Below are positions 17,556 to 27,184 of a DNA stretch of 64,000 nucleotides, one piece after another; position 1 is the first letter of the stretch; every line of letters starts with the position of its first letter. The DNA is from CAVONB01 sp963697205 (GTDB lineage: Bacteria > Pseudomonadota > Alphaproteobacteria > Rhizobiales > Hyphomicrobiaceae). Location: contig CAVONB010000017.1 in the NCBI GenBank assembly GCA_963697205.1, positions 41,355 through 105,354 on the forward strand. The letters run 5' to 3'. The notes beneath the pieces were generated by a model. It was given only the letters and a program-made list of their open reading frames with translations. It searched no databases and was not told where the DNA came from. The position numbers and the translations under genes were made by a program.

Positions 17556-20500
17556 CCGGCGTCGATCAGCTGCTTCACCAGTGCCGTGTTCACGCCCGGT
17601 GTGGTGCCCAATTTGACCACATCGTTGGCACCTGCCGCGTTTGTGATGAGGGCTGCATCTGTCACGCTCGATAGCGTCAGCGTCGTGCCGACCGCACTCG
17701 TCAAGGTGATCGCCTCGATACTGGTGCGCGTGAAGCCCGACAGATCCCCCGATCCGCCGCCGTCGATGGCGAGCGTGTCGAAGTCGTCGCCGCCGTCGAT
17801 CACCTCGCCTGGTGCGACATCTGCAAAAGTGATGTGCAACGTATCGTCACCGGCAAGGCCTAGCAGCGTATCGGCGCCGGCCCCGCCCGTCAGGTCGTTG
17901 GCGGCCGCATTGCCGCGGATCTCGTTGTCGAGCGCGTTGCCGCCGCCGGCGACCGCGGTCCCCGTCAGCTCGAGGTTCTCTACGTCGTCGGTCAGCGTGT
18001 AGCTGATCGCGGCGAACACCTTGTCGGTTCCCTCCGCCGGCGATTCGAAGACAACGTCGCCAATCGCATCGACGTAGTAGGTGTCGTCGCCCGTCCCGCC
18101 GATCATGACGTCGAAGCCGGTGCCGCCGTCCAGCAGATCGTTGTCGGCACCGCCGTCGAGCGTGTCGAAGCCGGCGCCGCCATACATCTCGTCGTTGCCG
18201 GTGCCGCCGTCGAGCAGGTCGAGACCGCCATCGCCGTAGAGCTTGTCGTTGCCGCTGCGGCCGGTGAGCTGGTCGCGGCCTTCGCCGCCGCGCAGCGTGT
18301 CGTCCAGAACACCGCCCGAGACGTCGTCGTTGCCGGAGCCGCCGGTGAAGTCGAGCTGCTCCAGCCGGAAGTATTGCGTCCCGTCGCCCATGTCGCCGCC
18401 CGACGAGAGCACGTCGAGGGTCAGGTTGGCGAGGAAGCTTGTTCGCGAGATGATGGCGAGATCGGTGCCGTCGCCGCCGTCGATGGTATTGTCGGTATCG
18501 TTGCTGACGAGGATGTCGTCGCCGGCCTCGCCATAAAGTTGATCGGAACCGCTGCCGCCGTCGATGGTGTCGTTGTCGGCGCCGCCGTAGCCGTAGTCAT
18601 TGTCGTCGCCGAGGTCGATCCAGTCGTTGCCGTCGCGGCCGTAGACGAGATCGGTGCCGGCCGCTGCCGTGATGCTGTCGTCGCCGCCGCCGGCATCGAA
18701 CGTATCGCTCAGCGCGCCGCCGGTCAGCGTGTCGTTGCCCGAACCCGTGGTGAGCCCGAGGCGCTCGATGTTGACGAAGGTCGTGCCGTCCGAAAGCGTG
18801 TGCAGGACGCTCGAAGTCCGTAATGTCGACGGTCTCGGCCGTGGTCGACGTCGAACGGTTGATTCCGGCGTAGTCCGTGTCGGCGCCGCCGTCGATCACG
18901 TCGACGCCGCCACCGGAGATGATCTGGTCGTCGCCGTCACCGCCGAGCAGGGTGTCGTCGGGCGTGGCGGGTGTCGCCGTGCTGTCGCCATCGTTTAGGT
19001 TGTCGCCGTCTGCGCCGCCGTCGAGCGAGTTGCGCCCGCCGCCGGCCTGCAGGTTGTCGAAACCCGTGCCACCCGTGATGACGTCGTCGTCCGCCTCACC
19101 AAAGAGCTGATCGTTGTCCGCACCGCCGTCGAGCGTGTCGTTTCCGGTGCCGCCACGTAGCTGGTCATTGCCGGCGCCGCCGTCGAGCGAATCGTTGCCG
19201 CCGTAGCCGTACAGCACGTCGTTGCCGGCGTTGCCGCGCATGGTGTCGGCAAGGCCGCTCGTCTGATGGGCGAGGATTTGGTCGTTGCCAGAGCCGCCCG
19301 TGAAGTCGATCTGTTCGAAGTTGTTGATTTGGCCGTTGTCGCCGGTGCCAGCAAAGAAACTCAGATTGACGAAGAAGTTGTTGGTCTGGCTCGACCGGTC
19401 GAGCATCAGAAAGTCGATGTCGTTGCCGCCGTCGAGCGTATAGAACGTGCCGGTCTGCGAACCGTCTCGCGAAATTACGGTGTCGTTCCCATCACCGGAC
19501 GAGATATTGTCACGCCCGCCGCCGCTGTCGATGGTGTCGTTGCCGCCGCTTGTGACGAAGCGGTCGTCGAAAGCCCCACCCACCAGCGAGTCGTTGCCCG
19601 TGCCCGACGTGTAGTCGGTCCGCTCGACGTTGACGAGGGTGGCGCCGCCAACGAGCGTCTGCTGCACCGTCGGATCGGTCAGGTCGATCGTCTCGGCCAC
19701 CGTGCTGGTCGCCCGGTTCGCGAGCAGCTGATCGGTGTCCGCGCCGCCGTCGAGCGTGTCGGCGCCGTCGCTGAGGACGAGCCGGTCGTCGCCCGTGCCG
19801 CCGTCGAGGGAATTGTCTCCGTCACCGCCGTCGAGCGTGTCGTTGTCCGCCCCGCCCTCGAGCGTGTCGTTTCCGCCGAAGCCCGAGAGGTTGTCGTTGC
19901 CGCCATTGCCACGCATATGGTCGGCGAGGCCGCTCGTCTGATGGCCCAGAATTTGGTCGTTGCCTGAGCCGCCCGTGAAATCGATCTGCTCGAAGTTGCG
20001 GACCGTTCCGCCATCACCGACGCTCGAGTTGTTACTGAGGTTTATGAACCGGCTGACCGTTTGTCCGGACCGGTCGAGGATCAGCAGGTCGGTGTCGTTG
20101 CCGCCGTCGAGCGTATAGGACACGCCGGTCTGAGGTCCATCCCGCACGATCACCGTGTCGTCGCCGTCGCCGGACGAGATATTGTCACGGCCGCCGCCGC
20201 TGTCGATCGTGTCGTTACCGGCGTTGGTGGCGAAGCGGTCGTTCAACGCGCCGCCGAGCAGCGAGTCGTCACCCGAGCCGGACGTGAAATCGGTCCGCTC
20301 CACGTTGATGACGGATGCGCCGCCCGTGAGCGTCGAGCTGACGGTCGGGTCGGAAAGGTCCAGCGTCTCCGAAACCGTGCTCGTGCCGCGGTTCACGAGC
20401 AGCTGATCGATATCCGCCCCGCCGTCGACATGTCCGCGTCGCTAGACGAGCCGATGTCTCGTGCCAGCGTGAGGAATCGTCGCCATCGCCGCCTTCGAGC

Positions 20501-22014
20501 GTGTTGTTGCGCCCCGAAGGCCTCAAGCGTAGTCGTTGCCGCCCATGCCGCGCAGATAGTCGTTGCCGCATGCCGCGAGTGGTCGGCGAGTGCGCTCGCG
20601 TGCCGCACGGTCTCGTTGCCCGACCCGCCGGTAAAGTCGAGCTGCTCGAAGTTGAAGAACCGGCCGCCGTCGGAAAGAAACGACGTCGTGTTGAGGTTGA
20701 TGCTGTGATTGAGCGTTTGGCCCGAGCGGTCGAGCGTCAGGCTGTCCGTGCCGCTGCCACCGTCGAACTGATAGAAGCTGCCGGTTTCGGCCGCATCGCC
20801 CGCGATCACCGTGTCGTCGCCGTCGCCGGCAAGGATACTGTCGCGGCCGCCACCACCGAGAATGGTGTCGTTGTTGGTGCCACCGATGAGCGTATCGTCG
20901 CCGATGCCGGCGACAAGCGAGTCGTCACCATCACCCGCATCGATGCTGTCGCGGCCGCCGCCGCCGACGATGGTGTCGTTGCCGAAGCCGGTGACCATCG
21001 TGTCGTCGTAGAGGCCGCCGACCAGGCTGTCGGCACCGTTGCCAGAAGAATAGTTCATGCGCTCGACGTTGATCACGGTCGAGCCACCGACGAGAGTCTG
21101 CTGCACGGTCGGGTCGGAAAGGTCGAGTATCTCCGCGACGATGCTGGCGGCGTTGTTGGCCTGGAGCAAGTCGATGTCCGCGCCGCCGTCGAGCGTGTCG
21201 ATGCCGGCACCGACCCGACGACGAGCGTGTCGTCGCCGGTCCCGCCTACGACCGAGTCGTTGTCGTTGCCGCCATCGAGGGAATCGTTGCCCGCCGCGCC
21301 GTCGAGCGTGTCGTTGCCAGCGCCGCCTGACAGCGTGTCGTCCAGGCCGCCGCCGAGCAGGGAGTCGTCGGCCGAGCCAGCCGCCAAGTTGATGCGCTCG
21401 ATGTTGATCAGCGTCGTGCCGTCGACGAGCGTTGTCATAACCGTCGGATCGCTGAAGTCGAGCGTTTCGGCGACCGTGCCGGTGCTGCGGTTGACGATCG
21501 CGACGTCGATGTCCGCGCCACCGTCGAGCACGTCGACACCACCGGACGAGGACAGCGTGTCGTCGCCCGCGCCGCCGTTGAGCGTGTCGTCCGGATTCGT
21601 CGTCGTCGACGTCGAGTCGTTGTCTTGTATATTGTCGTTGCCGTCGAAGCCGAAGAGTTGTGTGCCGTTCCGGTTGTTTCCGCGGATTAAGTCGTTGCCG
21701 GACAACAACTCGCTGAAGATGGTCGAATAATCGCCGTCGTTGGCGAGATGGGCCGAGAACGTCGCGGCGCTGTAGCTGATGTTTTGGATCCGCTCGAGGA
21801 ATGCGTTGGTGCTCGAAAACCGATCGATTAGCGTGATCGTGCCGGTCACCAGCGTGCCAGGCGGGTTCTCCGCAAAGCCCGAGCCGAAAAGGCGCGTGAT
21901 AGTGCCGTCGCTGTTGGTGAAATCGACCTGCGTCGCCGAAATGCTCGTCAGCGTGCCGCCGAGATCGCCCCAATAGGTTGCACTGCCGGTCGTAAAATAC
22001 GTATGCTGGGCCAT
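16661..22014 (-). pseudogene. Giant RTX repeat exoprotein gene (RTX1), frameshifted
   Basis: One leftward gene of about 5.35 kb whose coding potential jumps between frames. It starts at the ATG at 22014 (AGGGAGAG upstream, MAQHTYFTTGSATYWGDLGG) and ends at 16661. Breaks are needed near 21215, several times in 20400-20580, and near 18817; the last long frame is open from about 18830 to the end. The product (about 1780 residues if repaired) is made of calcium-binding nonapeptides (GGxGxDxLxGG) in higher-order units of about 220 residues, each with DPTVQQTL, then INVER or VNVER, then NFEQIDFTGGSGND. The C-terminal 300 residues match those of the exoprotein at 57263. No signal peptide is seen, as expected for type I secretion. 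The breaks may be sequencing errors or true decay. Confidence 0.8.
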
Positions 22015-22438
22015 ATCCGCACTCTCCCTTGCGCGTGGACAGGGCCGGGATCGTTCGGGAGAGCCTTGGCGTGTCCGGGGCCGCGACGGGGCACCGGGAA
22101 AAAAGCGCAGTCTCGTTCCACCGCACTCGACGCGTCAGGCCATGCGAAGCGACGCAAACCACAATCCGAAAACTGACTATCTTTCTAAGTGGCAGGTTCG
22201 AGCAATCAAACGTCAAGGTCTCAGTATGGTTACCGTGGGGACTGGTGTGCAAGCAGAAATCTTCGGCGCAAGGCACGATCCTGTTGCGTTGCCGTACGAC
22301 AAAATAAGCAATTATACTTATGCAGTTCGTTTTCGGGCTGGGTTCCAATGGCGGCCGGCGCCCGCCCCGACCATGTGCGGCCCCTTTCGCGAATTGGCGC
22401 GGCGGCTATGATCGGGCGAGCGTCACAGGAGCACCGTC
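22015..22438. other. Divergent intergenic region between RTX1 and MBL genes
   Basis: About 420 bases between divergently read genes, with a relatively AT-rich centre (about 22150-22330). It should hold both promoters. Several short overlapping frames here have atypical composition and no ribosome site and are not called. No clear -35/-10 pair or operator could be fixed. Confidence 0.5.
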
Positions 22439-23389
22439 ATGGCAGCCGAATTCGCGTCCAAAGGGGATCTTGCCGACAAGACCATCACCTTCGAGGAGAT
22501 CGGGAAGGGGCTTTTCGGGTTCACGGCCGAAGGCGATCCGAACACCGGGGTGATTGTGGGCGACGACTGTTGCATGGTGATCGACGCGCAGGCGACGCCG
22601 GCGCTGGCGGGGCAAGTGATCGCGCGGGTGCGGCAGGTGACCGACAAGCCGATCAAGTACGTGGTGCTGTCGCACTATCACGCCGTGCGGGTGCTCGGCG
22701 CCTCGGCGTTCCAGGCCGACGAGATCATCTGCTCGCAGGCCTGCCGTGACATGATCGTGGAGCGGGGCCAGCAGGACTGGGACAGCGAGTTCCAGCGCTT
22801 TCCGCGCCTCTTTCGCAACCACGAGACGATCCCCGGGCTGACGTGGCCGACGCTGACGTTTCCCACCGAGATGACGCTGTGGCTCGGGCGGCGCGAAGTG
22901 CAGTTGAAGCACATCGGGCGCGGTCATACGGCGGGTGACATCGTGGCGTGGGTGCCGGATGCGCAGGTGATGTTTTCAGGCGATCTCGTGGAGTACCACT
23001 CTGCCTGCTATTGCGGCGACGCGCACTTCCGCGACTGGCAGGGCACGCTCGACCGGCTCGTCGGCTTCAAGCCGCAGTCGCTGGTGCCGGGGCGTGGGGC
23101 GGCGCTCCACGGCGAGGCCAAGGTGGCGGAAGCGGTGGCGCTGACACGGGACTTCCTCAACACGCTGTTCTGCGTGGCGCAGTCGTCGGTGACCAAGGGG
23201 TTGACGCTGAAGGAGACGTTTGCGGCGGCGCGGGCGGTGATGGATCCCAAGTTCGCCGACTATGCGATCTACGAGCACTGCCTGCCGTTCAACGTCTCGC
23301 GGGCCTATGATGAGGCGCGGGGCATCGACTGGCCGGTGATCTGGACGGATGTGCGGGATCAGGCGTTGTGGGCAGCGCTGCACGGGTGA
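22439..23389 (+). CDS. MBL-fold metallohydrolase-like protein
   Basis: A 316-residue metallo-beta-lactamase-fold protein. Conserved elements are SHYHAVR (His79, His81), GRGHTAGD with a third metal histidine, and FSGDLVEYHS with the bridging aspartate. The canonical HxHxDH is degraded to HYHAVR, so the residues that bind the second metal are missing; a mononuclear or altered active site is likely. The later part (CGDAHFRDW and LVPGRGAALHG) resembles the SoxH/quinoprotein-relay-type branch of the family. AGGAG lies upstream of the ATG. Substrate unknown. Confidence 0.85.
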   Translation: MAAEFASKGDLADKTITFEEIGKGLFGFTAEGDPNTGVIVGDDCCMVIDAQATPALAGQVIARVRQVTDKPIKYVVLSHYHAVRVLGASAFQADEIICSQACRDMIVERGQQDWDSEFQRFPRLFRNHETIPGLTWPTLTFPTEMTLWLGRREVQLKHIGRGHTAGDIVAWVPDAQVMFSGDLVEYHSACYCGDAHFRDWQGTLDRLVGFKPQSLVPGRGAALHGEAKVAEAVALTRDFLNTLFCVAQSSVTKGLTLKETFAAARAVMDPKFADYAIYEHCLPFNVSRAYDEARGIDWPVIWTDVRDQALWAALHG

Positions 23390-23437
23390 GAGGCGCTGAA
23401 CGAGATCGTGGCGGCAGGCAGCGCGATCAAGGCGGCG

Positions 23438-23620
23438 TCAAAGGTTCTGCAGGCGCTCGAACTCGTCCTGCGCGCGCAGCGACTTGCGCTTGTTGCGCGC
23501 CTGGGCGATCGCGGAGACGACGAGCATTGCGCAGGCGAACACCAGGGTGCCGACGAGCGCGGCCTGCATGGTCGCCTCGTCGATGCCGAAGCTGTCGAGC
23601 AGGGAATGGAAATCGATCAT
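23438..23620 (-). CDS. Small single-pass membrane protein
   Basis: A 60-residue protein with one hydrophobic segment (ALVGTLVFACAMLVVSAIA) followed by a basic stretch (QARNKRKSLRAQ), predicting a cytoplasmic C terminus. Two ATGs, at 23629 and 23620, could start it; the second has a better-spaced GGGA. A 13-base tandem repeat lies immediately upstream. Family and function are not recognised. Confidence 0.55.
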   Translation of the reverse strand: MIDFHSLLDSFGIDEATMQAALVGTLVFACAMLVVSAIAQARNKRKSLRAQDEFERLQNL

Positions 23621-23635
23621 GGCGGGCATCCCGAC

Positions 23636-23687
23636 TGACTTGGCCAGCTGACTTGGGCAACTGACTGGGCCAGTTGACTGGGCCAAC
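23636..23687. repeat. 13-base tandem repeat, four units
   Basis: Four consecutive units of the form TGACT(T/G)GG(C/G)CA(G/A)(C/T) at 23636-23648, 23649-23661, 23662-23674 and 23675-23687. They lie just upstream of the small membrane protein gene, in its predicted 5' leader. Confidence 0.85.
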
Positions 23688-23797
23688 CGACCCGGTAGTG
23701 ATGCGCGGACCGTTTCATTTCGCGACGGCGGACGCCAGCGCGTTCGCAAAACCTCCTGAAAACTTAACGTTGAGCTGCAGGGTTAACGCCGGGTGGA

Positions 23798-24181
23798 CTA
23801 TTTCGGCCGGGCGCTCGACAGCACCGCGATGAGCCGCCAGTCGCCGCTGGCGCGGGTGTAGACGGCGAGCGCGTTGGAGTTGACGTGGCGCTCCTCGCCC
23901 TTGGAATGGTAGGTCGCCATCAGGTGGCAGAAGATGGTGGCGGTGTCGCCGGAGACGGCGATGCGCATGTCCTCGCGCGCGATCTGCTTGTACTCCCAGA
24001 TCTTGTTCCTGACGCCATCGATATAGCTCTGCTTGGTGTCGGCGACGCCGGTCGAATGCATGTAGCAGAGCTGGTCGTCGAGCAGGCGGGCGAGGGCGGG
24101 GGCGTCGCCTGCGAGCATGGCGGCGACGCGGGCATCGTCGGCGGTGCGCACGGCGGCGGCGGCTTCGTCCGTCTTGGGCAT
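23798..24181 (-). CDS. NTF2-like (DUF4440/SnoaL-type) protein
   Basis: A 127-residue cytoplasmic protein with the cone-shaped NTF2-like fold: an N-terminal helix pair (DDARVAAMLAGDAPALARLL), then DDQLCYMHSTGVADTKQSYI and a sheet ending in GDWRLIAVLSSA. Such proteins bind small ligands or act as isomerases; no specific role can be assigned. The ATG at 24181 is preceded by a strong AAGGAGA, so the longer upstream frame is not used. Confidence 0.85.
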   Translation of the reverse strand: MPKTDEAAAAVRTADDARVAAMLAGDAPALARLLDDQLCYMHSTGVADTKQSYIDGVRNKIWEYKQIAREDMRIAVSGDTATIFCHLMATYHSKGEERHVNSNALAVYTRASGDWRLIAVLSSARPK

Positions 24182-24411
24182 GGCGTATCTCCTTGGCGGC
24201 GGGCGACAGGCGGTGGGTGGCGGGCTTGGCGGGCGCTGCGGTCTTGTCGTCGGCTCGGCCATCTATACCATGCATGGGCGGCGAGGCGAGGCCGGCTCGC
24301 AATGACGCCTGTCAGGGCCCATATCGTGGGGGTTGGATTTTCGTTTGCGCACGCCGCCGGGACTGGCGCGACGCGCGCGCCATTTGTCCCGGATAGCGAA
24401 GGGAGTGCTCC

Positions 24412-25113
24412 ATGATCGATGAGACAACACCCAAGGGGCGCATCGTGGCGTCGGCGCTGCGGCTGGCTGCGGAGCGGCCGTGGCGGGAGGTGACGCTGGC
24501 GGAGATCGCGCAACGGGCCGGGCTCGGGCTCGCCGATCTCCGGCAAAGCTTTTCGTCGAAGTCTGACATCCTTGCCGCGTTCGCGCGCGAGATCGACGAC
24601 CAGACGCTGCGGGCTGCGCCGAAGCGCAGCGAGGGGCAGAGCGCGCGCGATGCGATCTTCGAGGTGGTGATGAGCCGCTTCGACCAGCTCGCCCCGTACC
24701 GGGCGGCGTTGCGATCGATCCTGCGCGATACGCTGCCCGATCCGGTGCTGGCGCGCAGTGCGCTGTCGTCGCAGCATTGGATGCTGGAGGCGGCGGGTGT
24801 CGACACCAGCCGGCCGGCCGGGGCGGTTCGCGTTATCGGCTTGGCGTCGGTCTACGGTTCGGTCGCGCGGACGTGGCTCGACGACGACGACCCCGGCCTT
24901 GCGCGCACCATGGCAGCTCTCGACCGACGCCTGAGGAGCGGGGAGCGCTCGTTGCGGATGCTGGACGATGTCGCGGGCGTGGCCTGCCGCGTGGCCCGCA
25001 TCTTCACGCCGGGCGGCCGGCGGCGGTCGCGAGCGGGTGAGGATCCGACGACGACGCCTGTGACGGGCGCGGGCGTTCCCGATGCGCCGTTCGGCACGGG
25101 GCCGGCGGCCTAG
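24412..25113 (+). CDS. TetR family transcriptional regulator
   Basis: A 233-residue regulator with an N-terminal TetR helix-turn-helix (VTLAEIAQRAGLGLADLRQSF, about residues 27-48) and a variable C-terminal ligand domain. The last 35 residues are low-complexity and Pro/Thr/Gly-rich. An AGGGAG site lies before the ATG. The next gene, a CsaA-type tRNA-binding protein, begins 25 bases later and may be co-transcribed. Effector and targets unknown. Confidence 0.88.
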   Translation: MIDETTPKGRIVASALRLAAERPWREVTLAEIAQRAGLGLADLRQSFSSKSDILAAFAREIDDQTLRAAPKRSEGQSARDAIFEVVMSRFDQLAPYRAALRSILRDTLPDPVLARSALSSQHWMLEAAGVDTSRPAGAVRVIGLASVYGSVARTWLDDDDPGLARTMAALDRRLRSGERSLRMLDDVAGVACRVARIFTPGGRRRSRAGEDPTTTPVTGAGVPDAPFGTGPAA

Positions 25114-25137
25114 ACGGGAGATGGGGGAAGGACTGGC

Positions 25138-25500
25138 ATGACAGCGCCTGCGGGGCCGGCTCGGCCGCAGATCACGTTCGACGATTTCATGAAGGTCGAT
25201 ATCCGCGTCGGCACGATCGTGGCGGCGGAGCCCTTTCCGGAGGCGAGGAAGCCTGCGATCAAGCTGCGGATCGACTTTGGGCCCGAGATCGGCGTCAAGA
25301 AGAGCTCGGCGCAGATCACGGTCTACTACGCGCCGGAGACCTTGATCGGCAAACGCGTGGCGGCGGTGGTGAACTTCCCGCCGCGGCAGATCGGCAAGTT
25401 CATGTCCGAAGTGCTGACGCTCGGGTTTCCCGACGCCAACGGCGCGGTGGTGATGTTCTCGCCGGATCACGAGGTGGCGAACGGCGCACGCCTGTTCTGA
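25138..25500 (+). CDS. csaA: tRNA-binding protein CsaA-type
   Basis: A 120-residue OB-fold protein of the CsaA/Trbp111 family, which binds the tRNA elbow and has been linked to chaperone and export functions. Family residues include FMKVDIRVGTIVAAE, the central KKSSAQIT and the C-terminal VLTLGFPD with VVMFSPD. Length is typical. It follows the TetR gene closely. Confidence 0.9.
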   Translation: MTAPAGPARPQITFDDFMKVDIRVGTIVAAEPFPEARKPAIKLRIDFGPEIGVKKSSAQITVYYAPETLIGKRVAAVVNFPPRQIGKFMSEVLTLGFPDANGAVVMFSPDHEVANGARLF

Positions 25501-25512
25501 GGCGGTCGGGTT

Positions 25513-26805
25513 TCACGCCATGGGACGCCAGCCGTAGAGCCAGTCGTAGCGGGCCATGATGCGCTCAGGTGGCGCGAGGCGCAGCGTTAGGTCGCGGGCG
25601 CGGGCCATGGCGCCGTGCAGGTGGTAGATGCGGCCGTTGTCGCGCGAGGCCGCCTGGACGCGGGCGGCGCGGCGCTGGCGCAGGCCCGCATAGTTGGCGA
25701 GCGCCGAGGGAATTTCGGACATCGCGGAGATCCGCGCGAGGCAGGCGGCGAGCGTGACGGCGTCCTCCAGGGCCATGACGGCGCCCTGCGCGAGGAACGG
25801 CAGCATGGGATGGGCGGCATCGCCGAGCAGGGCGACGGAGCCGCTGGTCCAGGCCGGTAACGGATCGAGCCGATGGAGCGCCCACGCCCGCCATTCGACA
25901 GCTTCGGCAAACAGCGCGCGGACGGGTGCGGCGAATGCGGTGGTACGGCGCGTGATGCCATCGGGGGCCACGACCCGGCTCCAGTCGCGGGAGGCTTCGG
26001 CCTCGTCGAAGATGCCGACGACGGCGATCTCACTGCCATCGCGTACGGGATAGTGGACGATGTGCGCGTCGGGCCGCAGCCAGACGCCGGTCTCGCTGGC
26101 GGCATCGGGGATGGCGACGGCGGCGGCGGGCAGTACGGCGCGAATGGCGCGCTTGCCGGCGAAGGCGGGTTGGGGCGCGGCGAAGTGGGCGGTCCTCAGG
26201 GCCGACCAGACGCCGTCGGCGGCGACGAGTGCGCGGCCGGTGCGCTGGCCGCCCGTTGCGAGGTGCGCGGTGATGCCGTCGTGGATTGGCGCGATGTGGG
26301 TGACGCCGGCGTCGGTCTCGATCGTGATCGGGGATAAGCTGAGGGCGGTATCGAGAAGGGCCGCATGGAGGTCGCGGCGGTGGGCCACCCAGTAGGGCGC
26401 GCCATGACGGCGCTCAAGCCAGTCGCCGAGCGGAAGAGCGGCGATGTCGCGGCCGGTGGTGCCGTTGCGGATACGTAGTGCGCGCGGCCGGCCGACGTGC
26501 GGTTTCAGGCGTGGCGCGACGCCAATCATGTCGAGGATGCGGGTTGCGTTGGGGCCGAGCTGGATGCCGGCCCCGTCTTCACCGAACGCGTGGCGGCGCT
26601 CGAGTATGCGGCAGGGGATCCCGCGCCGGGCAAGCGCGATGGCGGTGGCCAGCCCACCGATGCCGCCGCCGGCGATGAGGATGGGTTCGCTGGCGGACCA
26701 AGCGATGAGCGCGGGGCCGGGGGCTTTGGTGGTTGGCGCGGTTGGCGCGGATTGCGCGGGTGGGGTGGTGGTCCCGACGGCGCCTTTATCGCCGGCGCCG
26801 GACAT
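25513..26805 (-). CDS. FAD-dependent monooxygenase (salicylate hydroxylase-like)
   Basis: A 430-residue class A flavoprotein monooxygenase. It has the ADP-binding GGGIGGLATAIALARRG, the VAADGVWSALR (DG) motif and the GD motif in ALLGDAAHPMLPFLAQGA, the order seen in salicylate- and hydroxybenzoate-type hydroxylases. An unusual N-terminal extension of about 38 residues is rich in Ala/Pro/Thr, encoded by a short internal DNA repeat. The ATG at 26805 was chosen. It begins 13 bases after the zf-CHCC gene, suggesting one transcript. The aromatic substrate is unknown. Confidence 0.87.
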   Translation of the reverse strand: MSGAGDKGAVGTTTPPAQSAPTAPTTKAPGPALIAWSASEPILIAGGGIGGLATAIALARRGIPCRILERRHAFGEDGAGIQLGPNATRILDMIGVAPRLKPHVGRPRALRIRNGTTGRDIAALPLGDWLERRHGAPYWVAHRRDLHAALLDTALSLSPITIETDAGVTHIAPIHDGITAHLATGGQRTGRALVAADGVWSALRTAHFAAPQPAFAGKRAIRAVLPAAAVAIPDAASETGVWLRPDAHIVHYPVRDGSEIAVVGIFDEAEASRDWSRVVAPDGITRRTTAFAAPVRALFAEAVEWRAWALHRLDPLPAWTSGSVALLGDAAHPMLPFLAQGAVMALEDAVTLAACLARISAMSEIPSALANYAGLRQRRAARVQAASRDNGRIYHLHGAMARARDLTLRLAPPERIMARYDWLYGWRPMA

Positions 26806-26818
26806 GATCGCCCCCGCG

Positions 26819-27061
26819 CTACGCCATGACGTCGACGACGCAGCCCTTGGGCTCGCTGTCGTCGGGAGCCAGGCGCGGGTCGTAGGCATAGAGCGTGGAG
26901 CAGTAGGGGCACAGGATCTGGCCGTCGGCCCCCATGTCGAGAAAGACGTGGGGGTGGTCGTAGGGCGGACGCGCGCCCATGCAGTTGAACTCCTTGACGC
27001 CGATCGTGATTTTTTCCGCGCCGGCATCGTTTGCCAGATGCGGGACAGTGTGTCCGGCCAT
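26819..27061 (-). CDS. zf-CHCC zinc-finger protein (NDUFS6-like)
   Basis: An 80-residue protein of the zinc-finger CHCC family, the bacterial relatives of mitochondrial complex I subunit NDUFS6. Zinc ligands are seen in FNCMG, the following DHPHVFLDMG, and ILCPYCSTLY. In mitochondria this subunit aids complex I assembly; the alphaproteobacterial role is presumed similar, but this is inference from the family. It is located immediately upstream of the monooxygenase gene and divergent from an alpha/beta hydrolase. Confidence 0.9.
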   Translation of the reverse strand: MAGHTVPHLANDAGAEKITIGVKEFNCMGARPPYDHPHVFLDMGADGQILCPYCSTLYAYDPRLAPDDSEPKGCVVDVMA

Positions 27062-27184
27062 GCTCGTCTCCGTCGCCGCCCTGCGGCTTGCGGGGGCTGT
27101 CGTCAGGTGGGCGGACCATAGCGGCGGGCGGCTGGAAATGATAGGGGAGGCGGCGTCGCACGAGATGAACGGAGAGACCAGCCC

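Noticed and set aside
16661..22014. Regular repeats in RTX1 as a possible CRISPR array
   Set aside because: Unit lengths follow codons and encode glycine/aspartate nonapeptides; there are no constant repeats with variable spacers.
22142..22411. Short open frames in the divergent region 22015-22438
   Set aside because: No ribosome site and unlikely composition; the region reads as regulatory DNA.
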